Assembly (NCBI GenBank): GCA_008931825.1
Contig: QXVZ01001663.1
Location: 1-26,915, forward strand
Length of the DNA: 26,915 nt
Reading direction: 5' to 3'
Origin: Phallusia fumigata
Taxonomy: Eukaryota > Chordata > Ascidiacea > Phlebobranchia > Ascidiidae
The translations under genes were made by a program, and so were the position numbers. Below are positions 1-9,244 of the stretch, in pieces. The stretch's first letter is position 1. The number at the start of each line of letters is the position of its first letter. The notes below the pieces were generated by a model. It was not told the DNA's origin and made no database searches. It was given only the letters and a program-made list of their open reading frames with translations.

Positions 1-160
1 TTAAAACTTACGTTAGAAAAAATTTATCCATCCATTTTGATTTTTAAAGGCTAACCAGGGTGCACACTGTTTAGTCTTTACCATAGTTTTTTGCGATATA
101 ATTTTCATGTGTGTAGAGATGACTTTGCATTTTTTTGTCTCCGCTATGTTTTAATTTCAG

Positions 161-269
161 GAACTTTATTCTAATCGCTGCCGTGGTATAATCTGGATGA
201 AAAGTGACCATTTCTGGCTGTGAGATTGCTGGGATCGCCGACTCAACAAACAGATGAATGCCTAACAAG
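161..269 (+). other. Exon-like block, class A (degenerate)
   Basis: The acceptor is AATTTCAG and the donor is GTATTTTACTG. It is 109 nt. The RCRG-containing frame is open at first, but one base is missing in GATGAAAAGTG relative to sister copies, which shifts the frame. Confidence 0.6.
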
Positions 270-306
270 GTATTTTACTGTACTCATGTATATTATCGGT
301 TTAAAC

Positions 307-549
307 CTGTGGTTCTTAAACAGTGCGTCGCGACGCCTTGGAGCTTCGTTTTATTTTTCAAGGGCGTCACACAATAATTGCGTTTCTTTGCTTTTGTTTT
401 TGTTGTCATCAAACACAACTTTGATGATAAACGTCTTTATAAAAATCTTATCGCTGATTCGTCCAAAGTCCCAAAAACCTTTCAAAATGGGTCGCATTAA
501 GTTTAGTCTTTGCCAAAGGCGTCGCATCACAAACGTATGAGAAAAACTG
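307..549 (+). mobile_element. hAT-type MITE, long form
   Basis: It starts CTGTGGTTCTTAAAC and ends GAGAAAAACTG. It is flanked by GTTTAAAC (299-306) and GTTTAATC (550-557), the 8-bp duplication typical of hAT transposons. The inner GTCGCGACGCC resembles the GGGTCGCGACC segment found near the ends of many hAT MITEs. No transposase is present. Confidence 0.75.
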
Positions 550-702
550 GTTTAATCTCACGTTAGGAAAAATTTATCAAACACGATTTGATTGTTGAAG
601 GCTAACCAGGGTGCATACTGTTTAGTCTTTGTCATAAGCTTTTGCGATATGATTTAAAAGTGATGAATTTCTTTTTCTGTCTCTGGTATGTTTTTATTGC
701 AG

Positions 703-812
703 CACCGTTGGTTTGATCGTTGACACGGAAAAATCTGGATTTAGTGCCGATCATTTTTAGCCCTGAGATCGAGGGGATCGCCGACTCCACAAACGGTTGA
801 ACGCTCTGCAAG
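703..812 (+). other. Exon-like block, class D
   Basis: The acceptor is TATTGCAG and the donor is GTAATTGATTG. It is 110 nt. The frame matching C/E reads FGLIVDTEKSGF and then hits TAG, so it looks non-coding now. The next intron holds an unfilled GTTTAAAC site (842-849). Confidence 0.55.
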
Positions 813-978
813 GTAATTGATTGGACTCTGGTACATTACCGGTTTAAACTTTAATTAGAGACAAACCGTTCAACACAATTTGATTACCTGTGTGCACACT
901 GTTTGGTCGCTGTCATGTGCTTTTGCAATTTGATTTACAGTGTGTTGAGATGAATTGACACTTATGTTGTTGTTTCAG

Positions 979-1089
979 GATCTTTGGTCTTACCGCTGCC
1001 GAGAGAAAATCTGAATTTGAGAGTGGACCATTTCTGACTGTGAGATTCCTGGGATCGCCGAATCCACGAACAGCTGAATGCTCAATAAT
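979..1089 (+). CDS. Candidate coding exon, class E (37-codon repeat)
   Basis: It is 111 nt between TTGTTTCAG and the strong donor GTGAGTAAATG. Reading from the second base gives an uninterrupted frame that starts IFGLTAAERKSEFESG and ends GSPNPRTAECSI. It carries one base of a split codon at its start and two at its end, so its phase is symmetric and it could join any other C/E exon in frame. No known family is recognised. Coding status is inferred from length and frame conservation among copies. Confidence 0.35.
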
Positions 1090-1279
1090 GTGAGTAAATG
1101 TAGTCAAGTACATTACCGGTTTAAACTTACGTCAGGAAAAATTTATTCACCCATTTTGATTTTTAAAGGCTAACCAGGGTGAACACTGTTTAGTCTTTAC
1201 CATAGTTTTTTGCGATATGATTTTCATGGGTGTAGAGATGACTTTGCATTTTTTTGTCTCTGCTATGTTTTTATTTCAG

Positions 1280-1389
1280 GAACTTTGTTCTAATTGCTGA
1301 CAAGGGAAAATCTGGATCAAGAAGTGTCCATTTCTGATTGAGAGATTGCTGATTTCGCCCACTCCACAAACAGCTGAATGCCCAACAAG
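1280..1389 (+). other. Exon-like block, class A with in-frame TGA
   Basis: It is 110 nt, TTATTTCAG to GTATTTTACTT. In the class A frame the codon that is TGT in sister copies (RCR) is TGA here. It is almost identical to 9,834-9,943. Confidence 0.6.
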
Positions 1390-1426
1390 GTATTTTACTT
1401 TAATCATGTATATTGTCGGTTTAAAC

Positions 1427-1641
1427 CCGTGGTTTTCAAACTGTGCAACGCGACGCCTTGGAGCTTCGTTGTATTTTTCAAGGGCGTCACACATTAATTA
1501 CGTTTCGTTGCTTTTGTTTTTTTGTCAACAAATACAACTTTGATAAAACGTCTTTATTAAAATCTTAATCGCTGATTCATCGAAAGTCAAAATAACCTTT
1601 TTTTGAAATGTGTCGAATTAAAAGCAGATTGAGAAACACTA
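1427..1641 (+). mobile_element. hAT-type MITE with perfect 8-bp TSD
   Basis: GTTTAAAC flanks both ends (1419-1426 and 1642-1649). The left end CCGTGGTTTTCAAACTG and the inverted right end TAGTGTTTCTCAATCTG match at 13 of 17 positions. Confidence 0.85.
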
Positions 1642-1721
1642 GTTTAAACCTCTGTCAGAAACAATTCATTAAAAACAAATTACATGTGCATTTTTCTGTC
1701 TGTGGAATACTTTTGTTTCAG

Positions 1722-1831
1722 AACTTTGGTCATAACGCTGTCGAGAGAAAATATAAATTTGAGAGTGGACCATTTCAGAAAGTGTGATTGCTGTGATCGC
1801 CGACTCCACGAACAGCTGAATGCTCCATAAT
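1722..1831 (+). pseudogene. Exon-like block, class C variant with stop
   Basis: It is 110 nt. One G after TTTCAG is missing compared with other C/E blocks, and the 37-codon frame meets TGA where its sister at 10,277 has AGA. The donor is GTGAGTTAATG. Confidence 0.5.
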
Positions 1832-1982
1832 GTGAGTTAATGTAATCAAGTACATTACCGGTTCAAACTTACCTGAGAAAAAATTATCCACCCATTTCGA
1901 TTTTTAAAGGCTAACCAGGGTGCACACTGTTTAGTCTTTGCCATATTTTTTTGCGTTATGATTTTCATATGTTTTATTTCAG

Positions 1983-2016
1983 GAACTTTTCCACAAACAG
2001 CTGAATGCCCATCAAG
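1983..2016 (+). pseudogene. Truncated class A block (34 nt)
   Basis: GAACTTTTCC is joined straight to the CACAAACAGCTG end. About 76 bp of the interior is missing, while acceptor and donor remain. The homologous copy at 10,535-10,638 keeps its interior, so the deletion came after the large duplication. Confidence 0.65.
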
Positions 2017-2053
2017 GTATTTTACTGTAATCATGTATATTGTCGGTTTAAAC

Positions 2054-2255
2054 TAGTGGTTTTCTAACTGTGCCTCGCGACGCCTTGGAGCTTCGTTTTA
2101 ATTTTTCAAATTTGTCTCACAATAATTTCGTTTCGTAGCTGTTTGGTTTTGTATCAAAAATATAACTTGGGTTACAAAGGTCTTATCGCTGGTGCGTCGA
2201 AAGTCCAACAAACTTTTCCAATAGCGTCGCAGTGAAAAACGTTTATGAAACACTG
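2054..2255 (+). mobile_element. hAT-type MITE, ~200-bp form
   Basis: Perfect GTTTAAAC direct repeats lie at 2046-2053 and 2256-2263. The ends are TAGTGGTTTTC and GTTTATGAAACACTG. Confidence 0.85.
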
Positions 2256-2403
2256 GTTTAAACTTGTTTAAGACACAATTTAATTGATGAAGGCTAACCG
2301 AGGGTGCGCGCTGTTTAGTTTTTGCCATTTTTTTTGCAAAATAATTTTCAAGCGTATTGTGATGACTTTGCATTTTTCTGACTCGGGTATGTTTTTGTTT
2401 CAG

Positions 2404-2514
2404 TAACTTTGGTCATACCGCTGTCGAGAAAAATTCTGAGTTTGAGAGTGGACCATTTGTGACTGTGAGATTGCTGAGATCGCAGACTCCACAAACAGCT
2501 GAATGCTCAATAAG
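2404..2514 (+). CDS. Candidate coding exon, class C (37-codon repeat)
   Basis: It is 111 nt between TTGTTTCAG and GTGAGTAAATG. The second-base frame is open throughout, starting NFGHTAVEKNSEFESG and ending TPQTAECSI. Its symmetric phase is compatible with the other C/E exons. Confidence 0.35.
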
Positions 2515-2704
2515 GTGAGTAAATGTAGTCAAGTACATTACCGGCTTAAACTTAACGTTAGAAAAAATTTATCCACCCATTTCGATTTCTAAAGGCTAAC
2601 CAGGGTGCACACTGTTTAGTCTTTACCATATTTTTTGCGATATGATTTTCATGTGTATAGAAATGACTTTGCATTTTTCTGTCTCTGCAATGTTTTCGTT
2701 TCAG

Positions 2705-2813
2705 GAACTTTGTTCTTCCCGCTGTCGTGGGAAAATCTGGATTAAGGAGTGACCATTTCTGACTGAGAGATTGCTGGGATTGCTGACTTCACAAACGACT
2801 AAATATTCAGCAG
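2705..2813 (+). other. Exon-like block, class A'
   Basis: It is 109 nt, TCGTTTCAG to GTATTCATATA. The class A frame stops at TGA at the position where A copies have TGT. The end reads ACGACTAAATATTCAGCAG. Confidence 0.6.
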
Positions 2814-2850
2814 GTATTCATATATCTTCAATTACATTGTCGGTTTAAAC

Positions 2851-3038
2851 TTAACTCTAACTGGGTCGCGACGGCTAGGTGCTTCGTTTTAATTTTTCAT
2901 GGGCGCCGCGCTATAATTATGTTTCGTTGCTTTTTGTTTTTGTTTCGACAAATAAACTTTGATAATAAACGTCTTAATTGAAATCTTATCGCTGATTCGA
3001 TGAAAGTCCCAAAAACCTTTCCAAATGTATCGCATTGA
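2851..3038 (+). mobile_element. hAT-type MITE, right end deleted
   Basis: The left GTTTAAAC is kept (2843-2850). The element contains CTGGGTCGCGACGG. The right end, the right TSD and about 40 bp are absent: sequence runs from TCGCATTGA directly into TTGACACAACTTGATT. The left tip is also shortened. Confidence 0.7.
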
Positions 3039-3167
3039 TTGACACAACTTGATTTCTAAAGGATAACCAGGGTGCACACTGTGTAGCTTTTGCGGTGTGT
3101 TTTGCGCTTTTTGCTTTACATGTGAGATAAATTTGCATTTTTCTGTCTCTGATATTGTTTGTTTCAG

Positions 3168-3258
3168 GAATGTTGGGATTGCCGGTGTCGAGAAAACAAT
3201 AGGACTTGAGGGAGACATTTCATCTATGGTTCCTGGGATCTCCGACCGCACCAACAAG
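3168..3258 (+). other. Exon-like block, class B
   Basis: It is 91 nt, TTTGTTTCAG to GTAATTGACTA. It resembles class A but is shortened in the middle. Full-length B copies (92 nt) keep two forward frames open. Confidence 0.6.
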
Positions 3259-3414
3259 GTAATTGACTAAAGTAAAGCACATTAATTTAATTCACAAAAG
3301 TTAGTGACGATTTGTCAAACAATTTTTGATTGCAGAAGGCTAACCAGGGTGATAATTTTCATGTGAAGTGATATGACTTTGCATTTTCTTGTCTCTGCTA
3401 TGTTTTTATTTTAG

Positions 3415-3524
3415 GAACATTGTTCTAATCGCTGTCGTGGGAAAATCTGGATTAAGAAGTGTTCCTTTGTGATTGAGAAATTGCTGGGATCGCCGGCTCC
3501 ACAAACGGCTGAATGCCCAACAAG
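3415..3524 (+). other. Exon-like block, class A, frame open
   Basis: It is 110 nt, ATTTTAG to GTATTTTACTG. The first-base frame is open end to end and contains CSNRCRGKIWIKKC and TAECPTR. Frame use differs from C/E blocks in the first half and agrees in the second half. Confidence 0.55.
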
Positions 3525-3560
3525 GTATTTTACTGCAATCTTGTACATTGTCGTTTAAAC

Positions 3561-3760
3561 TAGTGGTTTTCAAACAGTGCGTCGCGACTCTTCGGTGCTT
3601 CGTTACTTTCCCAAGTTTGTCGCACAATAATTTCGTTTCGTAGCTGTTAGGTTTTGTATCAAAAATATAACTTTGATTACAAAGGTCTTATCGCTGGTGC
3701 GTCGAAAGTCCAACAAACTTTTCCAATAGCGTCACAGTGAAAAACGTTTATGAAATACTG
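3561..3760 (+). mobile_element. hAT-type MITE, 200 bp, perfect TSD
   Basis: GTTTAAAC lies on both sides (3553-3560 and 3761-3768). The ends are TAGTGGTTTTCAAAC and GTTTATGAAATACTG. Confidence 0.88.
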
Positions 3761-3909
3761 GTTTAAACTTGTGTTAGGCACAACTTGATTGATGAAGGCT
3801 AACCGTGGGTGCGCACTGTTGGGTCTGCGCCATATTATTTTGCAAAATAGTTTGCAAGTGTATTGTGATGACTTTGCATTTTTCTGACTCGGGTATGTTT
3901 TTGTTTCAG

Positions 3910-4020
3910 TAACTTTGGTCATACCGCTGTCGAGAAAAATTCTGAGTTTAAGAGTGAACCATTTTTGACTGTGAGATTGCTAGGATCGCCGACTCCACAA
4001 ACAGCTGAATGCTCAATAAG
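3910..4020 (+). CDS. Candidate coding exon, class C (37-codon repeat)
   Basis: It is 111 nt with the donor GTGAGTAAATG. The frame starts NFGHTAVEKNSEFKSE and ends PQTAECSI, with no stop. The exon itself begins TAACTTTGG, but TAA is out of frame in the phase used by the family. Confidence 0.35.
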
Positions 4021-4209
4021 GTGAGTAAATGTAATCAAGTACATTACCGGCTTAAACTTAACGTTAGAAAAAATTTATTCGCCCATTCGATTTCTAAAGG
4101 CTAACCAGGGTGCACACTGTTTAGTCTTTACCATATTTTTTGCGATATGATTTACATGAGTATAGAGATGACTTTGCATTTTTCTGTCTTTTCTATGTTT
4201 TCGTTTCAG

Positions 4210-4318
4210 TAACTTTGCTCTTTCCGCTGTCGTGGGATAATCTGGATTAAGAAGTGACCGTTTCTGACTGAGAGATTGCTGGGATCGCCGACATTACAAA
4301 GGACTAAATGTTCAACAG
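4210..4318 (+). other. Exon-like block, class A'
   Basis: It is 109 nt, TCGTTTCAG to GTATTCAATTG. It begins TAACTTTGC, which closes the class A frame at once, and a TGA follows. Confidence 0.55.
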
Positions 4319-4355
4319 GTATTCAATTGTCTTCAATTACATTGTCGGTATAAAG

Positions 4356-4550
4356 TCATCTGTGTGGTTCTATAATTGGGTCGCGATGCCTTGGTGCTTC
4401 GTTTTAATTTTTTAAGGGCGACTCGCTATAATTATGTTTCGTTGCTTTTTTTTGTATCGACAAATACACTTTGATAATAAACGTCTTCATTAAAATCTAA
4501 TCGCTGATTCGATGAAAGTCCCAAAAACCTTTCCAAATGTATCGCATTGA
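4356..4550 (+). mobile_element. hAT-type MITE, right end deleted
   Basis: The left flank is a diverged duplication, GTATAAAG. Inner landmarks match the family (GGTCGCGATGCC). It shares the right-end deletion of 2,851-3,038. Confidence 0.65.
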
Positions 4551-4679
4551 TTGACACTACTTGATTGATAACGGCTAACCAGGGTGCACACTGTTTAGCT
4601 TTTGTGCTGTGTTTTGCGCTTTTTGCTTTACATGTGAGATAAATTTGCATTTTTCTGTCTCTGATATTGTTTGTTTCAG

Positions 4680-4770
4680 GAATGTTGGGATTGCCGCTGT
4701 CGAGAAAACAATAGGACTTGGGAGAAGACATTTCATCTATGGTTCGGGGATCTCCGACCACACCAACAAG
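4680..4770 (+). other. Exon-like block, class B
   Basis: It is 91 nt, TTTGTTTCAG to GTAATTGACTA. One base is missing from GGTTCGGGG relative to 92-nt copies. Confidence 0.6.
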
Positions 4771-4924
4771 GTAATTGACTATAGTAAAGCACATTAATTA
4801 ATTTCACAAAAGTTAGTGACGATTTGTCAAACAATTTTTGATTGCAGAAGGCTAACCAGGGTGCTAATTTTCATGTGTAGAGAGATGACTTTGCATTTTT
4901 GTCTCTGCTATGTTTTTATTTCAG

Positions 4925-5022
4925 GATCGCTGTCGTGGGAAAATCTGGATTAAGAAGTGTCCATTTCTGATGGAGAAATTGTTAGGATCGCCGACTCCAC
5001 AAACAGCTGAATGCCCAACAAG
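4925..5022 (+). other. Exon-like block, class A with in-frame 12-nt loss
   Basis: It is 98 nt. It lacks 12 nt just after the acceptor (CAG|GATCGCTG), so phase is unchanged. The first-base frame is open, with DRCRGKIWIKKCPF. The same deletion is seen at 12,100 and, in shifted form, at 13,553. Confidence 0.55.
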
Positions 5023-5058
5023 GTATTTTACTGTAATCTTGTACATTGCCTTTTGAAC

Positions 5059-5260
5059 CCGTGGTTTTCAAAATGTGCGTTGCGACTCCTCGGTGCTTCG
5101 TTCTAATTTTCCAAGTTTGTCTCACAATAATTTCGTTTCGTAGCTGTTTGGTTTTGTATCAAAAATACAACTTGGATTATAAAGGTTTTATCGCTGGTGC
5201 GTCGAAGGTCCAACAAACTTTTCCAATAGAGTCGCAATGAAAAACGTTTATGAAACACTG
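5059..5260 (+). mobile_element. hAT-type MITE, ~200-bp form
   Basis: The left flank TTTTGAAC is a diverged copy of the right GTTTAAAC (5261-5268). The ends are CCGTGGTTTTCAAAA and GTTTATGAAACACTG. Confidence 0.8.
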
Positions 5261-5409
5261 GTTTAAACTTGTGTTAGGCACAATTTGATTGATGAAGGCT
5301 AACCGTGGGTGCGCGCTGTTCATTCTTTGCCATATTATTTTGCAAAATGGTTTGCAAGTGTATTGTGATGACTTTGCATTTTTCTGACTCGGGTATGTTT
5401 TTGTTTCAG

Positions 5410-5520
5410 TAACTTTGGTCTTACCGCTGTCGAGGAAAATTCTGAGTTTGAGAGTGAACTATTTGTGACTGTGAGATTGCTAGGATCGCCGACTTCAGAA
5501 ACAGCTCAATGCTCAATAAG
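5410..5520 (+). CDS. Candidate coding exon, class C (37-codon repeat)
   Basis: It is 111 nt with the donor GTGAGTAAATG. The frame starts NFGLTAVEENSEFESE and is open to the end, with substitutions but no indel. Confidence 0.35.
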
Positions 5521-5709
5521 GTGAGTAAATGTTATCAAGTACATTACCGGCTTAAACTTAACGTTAGAAAAAATTTATCCACCCATTCGATTTCTAAAGG
5601 CTAACCAGGGTGCACACGGTTTAGTCTTTACCATACTTTTTGCGATATGATTTACATGTGTATAAAAATGACGTTGCATTTTTCTGTCTTTTCTATGTTT
5701 TCGTTTCAG

Positions 5710-5818
5710 GAACTTTCTTCTTTCCGCTGTCGTGGGAAAATCTGGATTAAGAAGTGACCATTTCTGACTGAGAGATTGCTGGGATTGCTGACTTCACAAA
5801 GGACTAAATGTTCAACAG
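5710..5818 (+). other. Exon-like block, class A'
   Basis: It is 109 nt, TCGTTTCAG to GTATTCAATTA. The class A frame stops at TGA. Confidence 0.6.
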
Positions 5819-5855
5819 GTATTCAATTATGTTCAATTACATTGTTGGTTTGAAC

Positions 5856-6040
5856 TCATCTGCGTGGTTCTCTAACTGGGTCACGATGCCTAGGTGCTTC
5901 GTTTAATTTTTTAAGGGCGCCGCGCTATAATTATGTTTTTTTTTTGTCAACAAATACACTTTGATAATAAACGTCTTCATTAAAATCTTATCGCTGATTC
6001 GTCGAAAGTCCCAATAACCTTTCCAAATGTGTCGCATTGA
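5856..6040 (+). mobile_element. hAT-type MITE, right end deleted
   Basis: The left duplication is GTTTGAAC (5848-5855). It has the same 3' deletion as the other copies behind A' blocks. Confidence 0.65.
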
Positions 6041-6169
6041 TTGACACAACTTGATTGCTAAAGGCTAACCAGGGTGCACACTGTTTAGCTTTTGCGGTGT
6101 GTTTTGCGCTGTTTGCTTTACATGTGAGATAAATTTGCATTTTTTTGTCTGTGATATTGTTTGTTTCAG

Positions 6170-6260
6170 AAATATTGGGATTGCCGCTGTTGGGAAAACA
6201 ATGGGACTTGAGAGAAGACATTTCATCTATGGTTCCGGGGATCTCTGCCGCACCAACAAG
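6170..6260 (+). pseudogene. Class B block with broken donor
   Basis: The acceptor TTTGTTTCAG is intact, but the donor reads ATAATTGACT instead of GTAATTGACT. It is 91 nt. Confidence 0.55.
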
Positions 6261-6376
6261 ATAATTGACTGTAGTAAAGCACATTAATTTAATTCACAAA
6301 AGTTAGTGACGATTTGTCAAACAATTTTTGATTGCAGAAGGCTAACCAGGGTGATAATTTTCATGTGTAGAGTGAT

Positions 6377-6440
6377 GACCATTTCTGATTGAGAGATTGC
6401 TGGGATCGCCGACTCCACAAACAGCTGAATGCTCAATAAT
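6377..6440 (+). pseudogene. Fused, truncated block (intron joined to exon 3' half)
   Basis: Intron sequence GTGTAGAGTGATGA runs straight into CCATTTCTGATTGAG. The acceptor and the 5' half are missing. The 3' end and donor (AATAAT|GTGAGT) are of the C/E class. The shared GATGAC..GTGACC context suggests deletion between short similar sequences. Confidence 0.6.
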
Positions 6441-6629
6441 GTGAGTAAATGTAATCAAGTACATTACCGGCTTAAACTTGACGTTAGAAAAATTTGTCCA
6501 CCCATTTCGATTTCTAAAGGCTAACCAGGGTGCACACTGTTTAGTCTTTACCATAGTTTTTGCGATATGATTTTCATGTGTATAGAGATGACGTTGCATT
6601 TTTCTGTCTCCGCTATGTTTTCGTTTCAG

Positions 6630-6738
6630 GAACTTTGTTCTAATCGCTGTCGTGGGAAAATCTGGATTAAGAAGTGGCCATTTCTGACTGAGAGATTGCT
6701 GGGATCGCCGACTTCACATAGGACTAAATGTTCAACAG
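6630..6738 (+). other. Exon-like block, class A', frame open
   Basis: It is 109 nt, TCGTTTCAG to GTATCCATTTA. At the usual TGA position it has TGG, so the first-base frame stays open (RCRGKIWIKKWPF). Confidence 0.55.
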
Positions 6739-6775
6739 GTATCCATTTATCTTGAATTACATTGTCGGTTTAAAC

Positions 6776-6973
6776 TTAACTGCGTGGTTTTCTAACTGGG
6801 TCGCGACGCCTTGGTGCTTCGTTTTAATTTTGCAAGGGCGACTCGCTATATTTACGTTTCGTTGCTTCTTGTTTTTGTTTCGACAAATAAACTTTAATAA
6901 TAAACGTCTTCATTAAAATATTATCGCTGATTCGATGAAAGTCCCAAAAACCTTTCCAAATGTGTCGCATTGA
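6776..6973 (+). mobile_element. hAT-type MITE, right end deleted
   Basis: The left GTTTAAAC (6768-6775) is followed by TTAACTGCGTGG and GGGTCGCGACGCC. The right tip is deleted. Confidence 0.7.
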
Positions 6974-7102
6974 TTGTCACAACTTGATTGCTAAAAGCTA
7001 ACCAGGGTGCACACTGTTTAGCTATTGCGCTGTGTTTTGCGCTTTTTGCTTTACATGTGAGATAAATTTGCATTTTTCTGTCTCTGATATTGTTTGTTTC
7101 AG

Positions 7103-7138
7103 GAATGTTGGGATTGCCGCTGTCGAGAAAACAATAGG
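7103..7138 (+). other. Partial class B block cut by N; likely assembly duplicate
   Basis: The first 36 nt of a B block end at the N. The sequence 7,049-7,138 is repeated exactly at 7,140-7,229, so this partial block probably does not exist in the genome. Confidence 0.6.
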
Positions 7139-7139
7139 N
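7139..7139. other. Single-N assembly join with 90-bp exact flanking duplication
   Basis: The 90 bases before the N equal the 90 bases after it. This is what results when two overlapping contig ends are placed side by side instead of merged. Confidence 0.85.
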
Positions 7140-7193
7140 CTTTACATGTGAGATAAATTTGCATTTTTCTGTCTCTGATATTGTTTGTTTCAG

Positions 7194-7285
7194 GAATGTT
7201 GGGATTGCCGCTGTCGAGAAAACAATAGGTCTTGAGAGAAGACATTTCATCTATGGTTCCGGGGATCTCCGACCGCACCAACAAG
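7194..7285 (+). other. Exon-like block, class B
   Basis: It is 92 nt, TTTGTTTCAG to GTAATTGACTA. The first-base frame includes DCRCREN and is open, and the second-base frame (VGIAAVEK) is open too. Confidence 0.6.
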
Positions 7286-7440
7286 GTAATTGACTATAGT
7301 AAAGCACATAAATTAAATTCACAAAAGTTAGTGACGATTTGTCGAACAATCTTTGATTGCAGAAGGCTAACCAGGGTGATAATTTTCATGTGCAGAGAGA
7401 TGACTTTGCATTTTTTGTCTCTGCAATGTTTTTATTTTAG

Positions 7441-7550
7441 GTACTTTGTTCTAATCGCTGTCGTGGGAAAATCTGGATTAAGAAGTGTCCCTTTGTGATT
7501 AAGAGATTGTTATGATCGCCAACTCCACAAACGGCTGAATCCCCAACAAG
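7441..7550 (+). other. Exon-like block, class A with late TGA
   Basis: It is 110 nt, TATTTTAG to GTATTTTACTG. It begins GTACTTTG. The frame is open to KKCPF and then meets TGA, where sisters have GGA. Confidence 0.55.
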
Positions 7551-7586
7551 GTATTTTACTGTATTCCTGTACATTGTCGGTTGAAC

Positions 7587-7785
7587 CCGTGGTTTTCAAC
7601 TGTGCATCGCCACGCCTCGGTTCTTCGTTTTAATTTTCCAAGTTTGTCTCACAATAATTTCGTTTCGTAGCTGTTTGGTTTTGTATCAAAAATACAACTT
7701 GAATACAAAGGTCTTATCGCTGGTGCGTCGAAAGTCCAACAAACTTTTCCAATGGCGTCGCAGTGAAAAACGTTTATGAAACACT
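7587..7785 (+). mobile_element. hAT-type MITE, ~200-bp form
   Basis: The flanks are GGTTGAAC (left, diverged) and GTTTAAAC (7786-7793). The ends are CCGTGGTTTTCAAC and GTTTATGAAACACTG. Confidence 0.8.
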
Positions 7786-7935
7786 GGTTTAAACTTGTGT
7801 TGGGCACAACTTCATTGATGAAGGCTAACTGTGGGAGCGCACTGTTTATTCTTTGCCATACTATTTTGCAAAATGGTTTGCAAGTGTATTGTGATGACTT
7901 TGCATTTTTCTGACTCGGGTATGTTTTTGTTTGAG

Positions 7936-8046
7936 TAACTTTGGTCTTACCGCTGTCGAGAAAAATTCTGAGTTTGAGAGTGAACCATTTCTGACTGTGA
8001 GATTGCTGGGATCGCTTACTCCACAAACAGCTAAATGCTCAATAAG
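7936..8046 (+). CDS. Candidate coding exon, class C (37-codon repeat)
   Basis: It is 111 nt. The acceptor is TTTGAG rather than TTTCAG, and the donor is GTGAGTAAATG. The frame starts NFGLTAVEKNSEFESE and is open throughout. Nearly identical to 11,027-11,137. Confidence 0.33.
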
Positions 8047-8234
8047 GTGAGTAAATGTAATCAAGTACATTACCGGCTTAAACTTACGTTAGAAAAAACT
8101 TATCCACCCATTCGATTTCTAAAGGCTAACCAGGGTGCACACTGTTTAGTCTTTACCATATTTTTTGCGATATGATTTACATGTGTATAGAAATGACTTT
8201 GCATTTTTTTGTCTCCGCTATGTTTTCGTTTCAG

Positions 8235-8344
8235 GAACTTTGTTCTTCCCGCTGTCGTGAGATAATCTGGATTAAGAAGTGACCATTTCTGACTGAGAGA
8301 TTGCTGGGATCGTCGACTCCACAAACAACTAAATGCTCAATAAG
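8235..8344 (+). other. Hybrid exon-like block (A-type start, C-type end)
   Basis: It is 110 nt. It starts like A' (GAACTTTGTTCTTCCCGC) but ends CTCAATAAG|GTGAGT, as in class C. This points to recombination or gene conversion within the exon. The class A frame stops at TGA. Confidence 0.6.
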
Positions 8345-8526
8345 GTGAGTAAATGTAATCAAGTACATTACCAGTTAAAACTTACGTTAGAAAAAATTTA
8401 TCCACCCATTTTGATTTTCAAAGGCTAACCAGGGTGCACACTGTTTGGTCTTTGTCATAAGCTTTTGCAATATGATTTAAAAGATGATTTTCTTTTTTCT
8501 GTCTCTGGTATGCTTTTTGTTGCAAG

Positions 8527-8630
8527 ACCTTCGGTTTGATCGTTGACACGGAAAAATCTGGATTTAGTGCGGACCAATTTACAACCCTAGGATCGTGGGG
8601 ATCGCGACTCCACAAACAGTTGAACGCAAG
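8527..8630 (+). other. Exon-like block, class D
   Basis: It is 104 nt with acceptor TGTTGCAAG and donor GTAATTGATTG. Two small deletions are present relative to 9,245-9,354. Confidence 0.5.
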
Positions 8631-8800
8631 GTAATTGATTGGATTCCGGTACATTACCGGTTTGAACTTTAGTTTGAAACAAACTGTTCAATACAATTTG
8701 ATTGTTAGAGGCTTACCTGTGTGCACATTGCTTGGTCGTTGTCGTGTGCTTTTGCAATTTGATTTACAATGTGTGGAGATGAATCGACACATATGTTTTC

Positions 8801-8818
8801 AACAAACAGCCTAACAAG
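8801..8818 (+). pseudogene. Remnant of class A block
   Basis: Only the last ~18 nt (ACAAACAGCCTAACAAG) remain before GTATTTTACTG. The acceptor and most of the block are deleted. It is the counterpart of 161-269. Confidence 0.55.
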
Positions 8819-8855
8819 GTATTTTACTGTAATCCTGTACATTGTCGGTTTAAAC

Positions 8856-9089
8856 CTGTAGTTCTTAAACTGTGCGTCGCGACGCCTTGGAGCTTCGTTT
8901 TATTTTTCAAGGGAGTCACAATAATTCCGTTTCTTTGCTTTTTTTGTCCACAAATACAACTTTGATGATAAACTTCTTTATTAAAATCTTATCGCTGATT
9001 CGTCGAAAGTCCAAAAACCTTTCAAAATGGGTCGCATTAAATTGAGTCTTTGCCAAAGGCGTCGCATCACAAACATATGAGAAAAACTG
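8856..9089 (+). mobile_element. hAT-type MITE, long form
   Basis: The flanks are GTTTAAAC (8848-8855) and GTTTAATC (9090-9097). It shares the right end GAGAAAAACTG with 307-549. Confidence 0.75.
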
Positions 9090-9244
9090 GTTTAATCTCA
9101 CGTTACGAAAAATTTATCAAATACGGTTTGATTGCTGAAGGCTAACCAGGGTGCACACTGTTTAGTCTTTGTCATGAGCTTTTGCAAAATGATTTAAAAG
9201 TGATGAATTTCTTTTTTCTGTCTCTGGTATGTTTTTTGTTTCAG

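Larger units (their letters stand above)
299..2514 (+). repeat. Left copy of a ~8.55-kb-offset segmental duplication
   Basis: The order hAT(243 bp)-D-E-A-hAT(215 bp)-C-truncated A-hAT-C here is repeated at about 8,848-11,137. Matching landmarks are 703/9,245 (D), 979/9,533 (E), 1,280/9,834 (A), 1,722/10,277 (C-like) and 1,983/10,535. Offsets stay between 8,542 and 8,555 across them, then rise to 8,623 at 2,404/11,027. This shows a block duplication rather than unit-by-unit drift. Confidence 0.85.
2404..3909 (+). repeat. Higher-order repeat unit C-A'-B-A, copy 1
   Basis: This four-block unit contains C 2,404-2,514, A' 2,705-2,813, B 3,168-3,258 and A 3,415-3,524, with hAT remnants behind A' and A. 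Its period is 1,506 bp to the next C block. Confidence 0.85.
3910..5409 (+). repeat. Higher-order repeat unit C-A'-B-A, copy 2
   Basis: It has the same order as the preceding unit: C 3,910-4,020, A' 4,210-4,318, B 4,680-4,770 and A 4,925-5,022. The period is 1,500 bp. Confidence 0.85.
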
